The translations under genes were made by a program, and so were the position numbers. 64,000 nucleotides of DNA from Sesamum alatum. Taxonomy: Eukaryota; Streptophyta; Magnoliopsida; Lamiales; Pedaliaceae. The DNA is taken from positions 15,201,864 through 15,265,863 of the forward strand of contig JACGWO010000008.1 of NCBI GenBank assembly GCA_034509735.1, given 5' to 3'. Under the pieces are notes generated by a model. The model did not search any database and was not told the DNA's origin. It saw only the letters and a program-made list of their open reading frames with translations. This document shows, piece after piece, positions 62,437 to 64,000 of this stretch; positions within the stretch are counted from its first letter, which is position 1; each line of letters opens with the position of its first letter.

Positions 62437-63640
62437 TTCCTGACAAAGGGAACCTTGCCCTCGGACCAAAAAGAAGCCAAGAGGATAAAAACAAGATCCG
62501 CAGGTTCACTTTGATAGATGGAGAATTATACAAGAGGGGATTCCTCACACCATTGCTGGAGTGCTTGGACCACGAACAAGCTGAATACGTCCTCCGAGAA
62601 ACACACGAAGGCAGCTGCGGAAATCATTCAGGGGCTCGGTCCTTGGCTAAGAAAGTTTTACGACAAGGATACTACTGGCCAACTATGTTAGAAGATGCTT
62701 CAACTGTGGTCCGCACGTGCTCCCCCTGCCAGAAGCACGCCAACCAACTGCATAATCCCGCCACATTCATGAAGACAATAGAGAGCCCTTGCCCATTCGA
62801 CATGTGGGGGATGGACATAGTGGGGAAGCTACCCCGAGCGGTTTGACAAAAGAAATATCTGATCGTAGCAGTTGATTACTTCACTAAGTGGGTAGAGGCG
62901 GAACCCTTGTCAAGTATCAACGAAAAAGAAGTCGTCAAGTTTGTATGGCAAAACATCATTTGCTGGTTCGGCATTCCCAGAGCAATAGTCTCAGACAACG
63001 GAACCCAGTTCCAAGGAAACAAGTTGAAGAATTGGCTGAGAGAGTTGAAGATAAAATAATTGTTCACATCAGTAAACAACCCCCAAGCGAATGGCCAAGG
63101 CGAAGTGACAAATCGAACCATCCTTCATCAGTTGAAGACGCGCTTAGGAAAAGCTAAGGGAAATTGGGTGCACGAACTCCCAGGAGTCCTGTGGGCGTAC
63201 CGTACCACCCCCAGAGAATCAACAAAAGAATCGCCGTTCAACTTGGTGTATGGAACAGAAATCGTGCTCCCCGCAGAAATAGGAGAGGAAACGTGGAGAG
63301 TGAAAACCTACGATGAAGAGAAAAACTCCCAAGCGAGGAGGGAAGACTTAGACTTGATCGAAGAAATAAGGGAAGCAGCTGAAAGGAGGGTCCAAGCATA
63401 TAAACGTTCGATGTCTAAGGCATATGATAGCAAGGTCCGCCCCCGAGGTTTTCAGAAGGTGAATTGGTATTGCGAAAGACGGAAGCATTGGGGCCCGTCG
63501 GAAAGTTAGACGCCAAATGGGATGGCCCCTACATAGTGACGGAAGTAGTGGGACCAGCTACGTATAAATTAAAGAAGGAAGATGGCAGTCTGCTCCCTCG
63601 AACTTGGAAAGCAAAAAACTTGAAAAAATATTACGTGTAA
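62437..63640 (+). pseudogene. Tat integrase
   Basis: The HHCC zinc domain is seen in HEGSCGNHSG...CSPCQKH (62605-62740). The core has WGMDIVGKLP (62812), AVDYFTKWVEAEPL (62869), VSDNGTQFQG (62986) and NPQANGQGEVTNRT (63075), giving the DDE triad. Stops or shifts occur at 62846, 63057 and near 63470. The C-terminus ends WDGPYIVTEVVGPATYKL...KKYYV and a stop at 63640, typical of Ty3-type integrases. Confidence 0.85.
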
Positions 63641-64000
63641 TTGTTTCGCTCCTAATGAATAAAAGTCATGACTTCTTTTGAATAACTTCGTTGTGATGTC
63701 TTTCTGTTTCCAATTCGCCATGCATGATATTCCATGCCAATAAATGTACAATTATATAAAATTTCCAAAAGGCTGTTTAATACACGGCAGTCCGGAAGAA
63801 TAAGGCCAAAAAAACTACCTTGAGGGAGGTACCCCCCCCCCCCCCGGAGTTAAAAAGGCCGAAAGAATCCCCTATAAACAAAGAGAGCTCCATAGTATGG
63901 GAACTCCTAAAGAAAAAATTTCAAAAAGCTTGAAAACAGAAATAATGACATATATATAAAGTATGCGTAGAAATATCCATGACATCACCGTAAAACAAAG
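63641..64000. other. Downstream of Tat pol, no gene
   Basis: There is a likely polyadenylation-rich stretch (AATAAAAGTC at 63658) and a C-run at about 63832-63845. No antisense accessory gene is visible before the window ends. Confidence 0.5.

Larger units (their letters stand above)
58026..64000 (+). mobile_element. Interior of a Ty3/Tat-lineage retrotransposon, runs past the window
   Basis: From the primer site it reads gag, protease, RT, RNase H, a second RNase H and integrase, ending with a stop at 63640. The extra RNase H before integrase is the mark of the Tat lineage. The 3' LTR is outside the window. Frame breaks in every part make it non-autonomous. Confidence 0.88.

Overview
The window looks like repeat-rich nuclear DNA of a flowering plant, most likely a eudicot. 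The grounds are spliced genes with GT-AG introns, a G-type lectin S-receptor-like kinase, plant-type Ty1/copia and Ty3/Tat retrotransposons, a CACTA (En/Spm) transposon, Mutator-type and CACTA MITEs, and AT-rich spacers. I see no rRNA, tRNA, CRISPR or bacterial operon features. Only two stretches look like host genes: a 205-codon membrane-protein gene at about 44.4 kb (+) and a complete seven-exon receptor kinase at 48.9-52.6 kb (-). Almost everything else is transposable-element sequence in layers.

Layout. 0-2.8 kb: AT-rich DNA, a remnant of a TIR element and a LINE reverse-transcriptase tail. 2.8-7.9 kb: a decayed copia element (5' LTR, Met-tRNA primer site, gag, pol, polypurine tract, part of the 3' LTR). 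Its 3' LTR is cut by a CACTA element that begins at 7916 and runs to about 18.5 kb. The CACTA element has a broken TNP2-type transposase gene and, downstream, an apparently intact five-exon TnpA-like gene (439 aa). Arrays of GGAACGGT / ACCGTTCC motifs lie at both ends and between the two genes. A Mutator-type MITE with a perfect 9-bp target duplication sits in the AT-rich leader of the second gene.

19-37 kb is a nest. An old plus-strand copia pol survives as three pieces (about 19.0-19.5, 30.85-30.97 and 36.5-37.3 kb). A diverged plus-strand long LTR separates the first two pieces. That LTR is itself split by a 9.4-kb minus-strand retrotransposon (19745-29161) with 2.15-kb LTRs, a perfect TTAAG target duplication, a gag remnant and no recognisable pol. 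A second, minus-strand copia (31.6-36.4 kb) separates pieces two and three and carries a 1.35-kb solo LTR with a GTATC target duplication.

37-48.5 kb is a MITE-rich stretch. Six elements have 9-10-bp target duplications typical of Mutator-like transposition (five here, one inside the CACTA element; five of the six duplications are perfect), and two more are CACTA MITEs with perfect 3-bp duplications. There is also a possible Pack-MULE and a fragment of the same 2.15-kb LTR family. The membrane-protein gene lies between MITEs.

48.9-53.8 kb: the receptor kinase, with a copia-like LTR in the same orientation ending about 30 bp before its start codon. 54.9-64 kb: Ty3/Tat-lineage sequence. An antisense accessory gene (putative gypsy-type transposon domain) is followed by a polypurine tract, a 462-bp LTR, a primer-binding site, and then gag, protease, RT, two RNase H domains and integrase, all with breaks. 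The LTR has a polypurine tract before it and a primer site after it, so two units probably share it head to tail.

I found no convincing new biological system. The best leads are the CACTA element with an intact TnpA beside a dead TNP2 and an internal motif array, the gag-only retrotransposon with very long LTRs, the LTR placed against the kinase gene, and the shared-LTR Tat arrangement.
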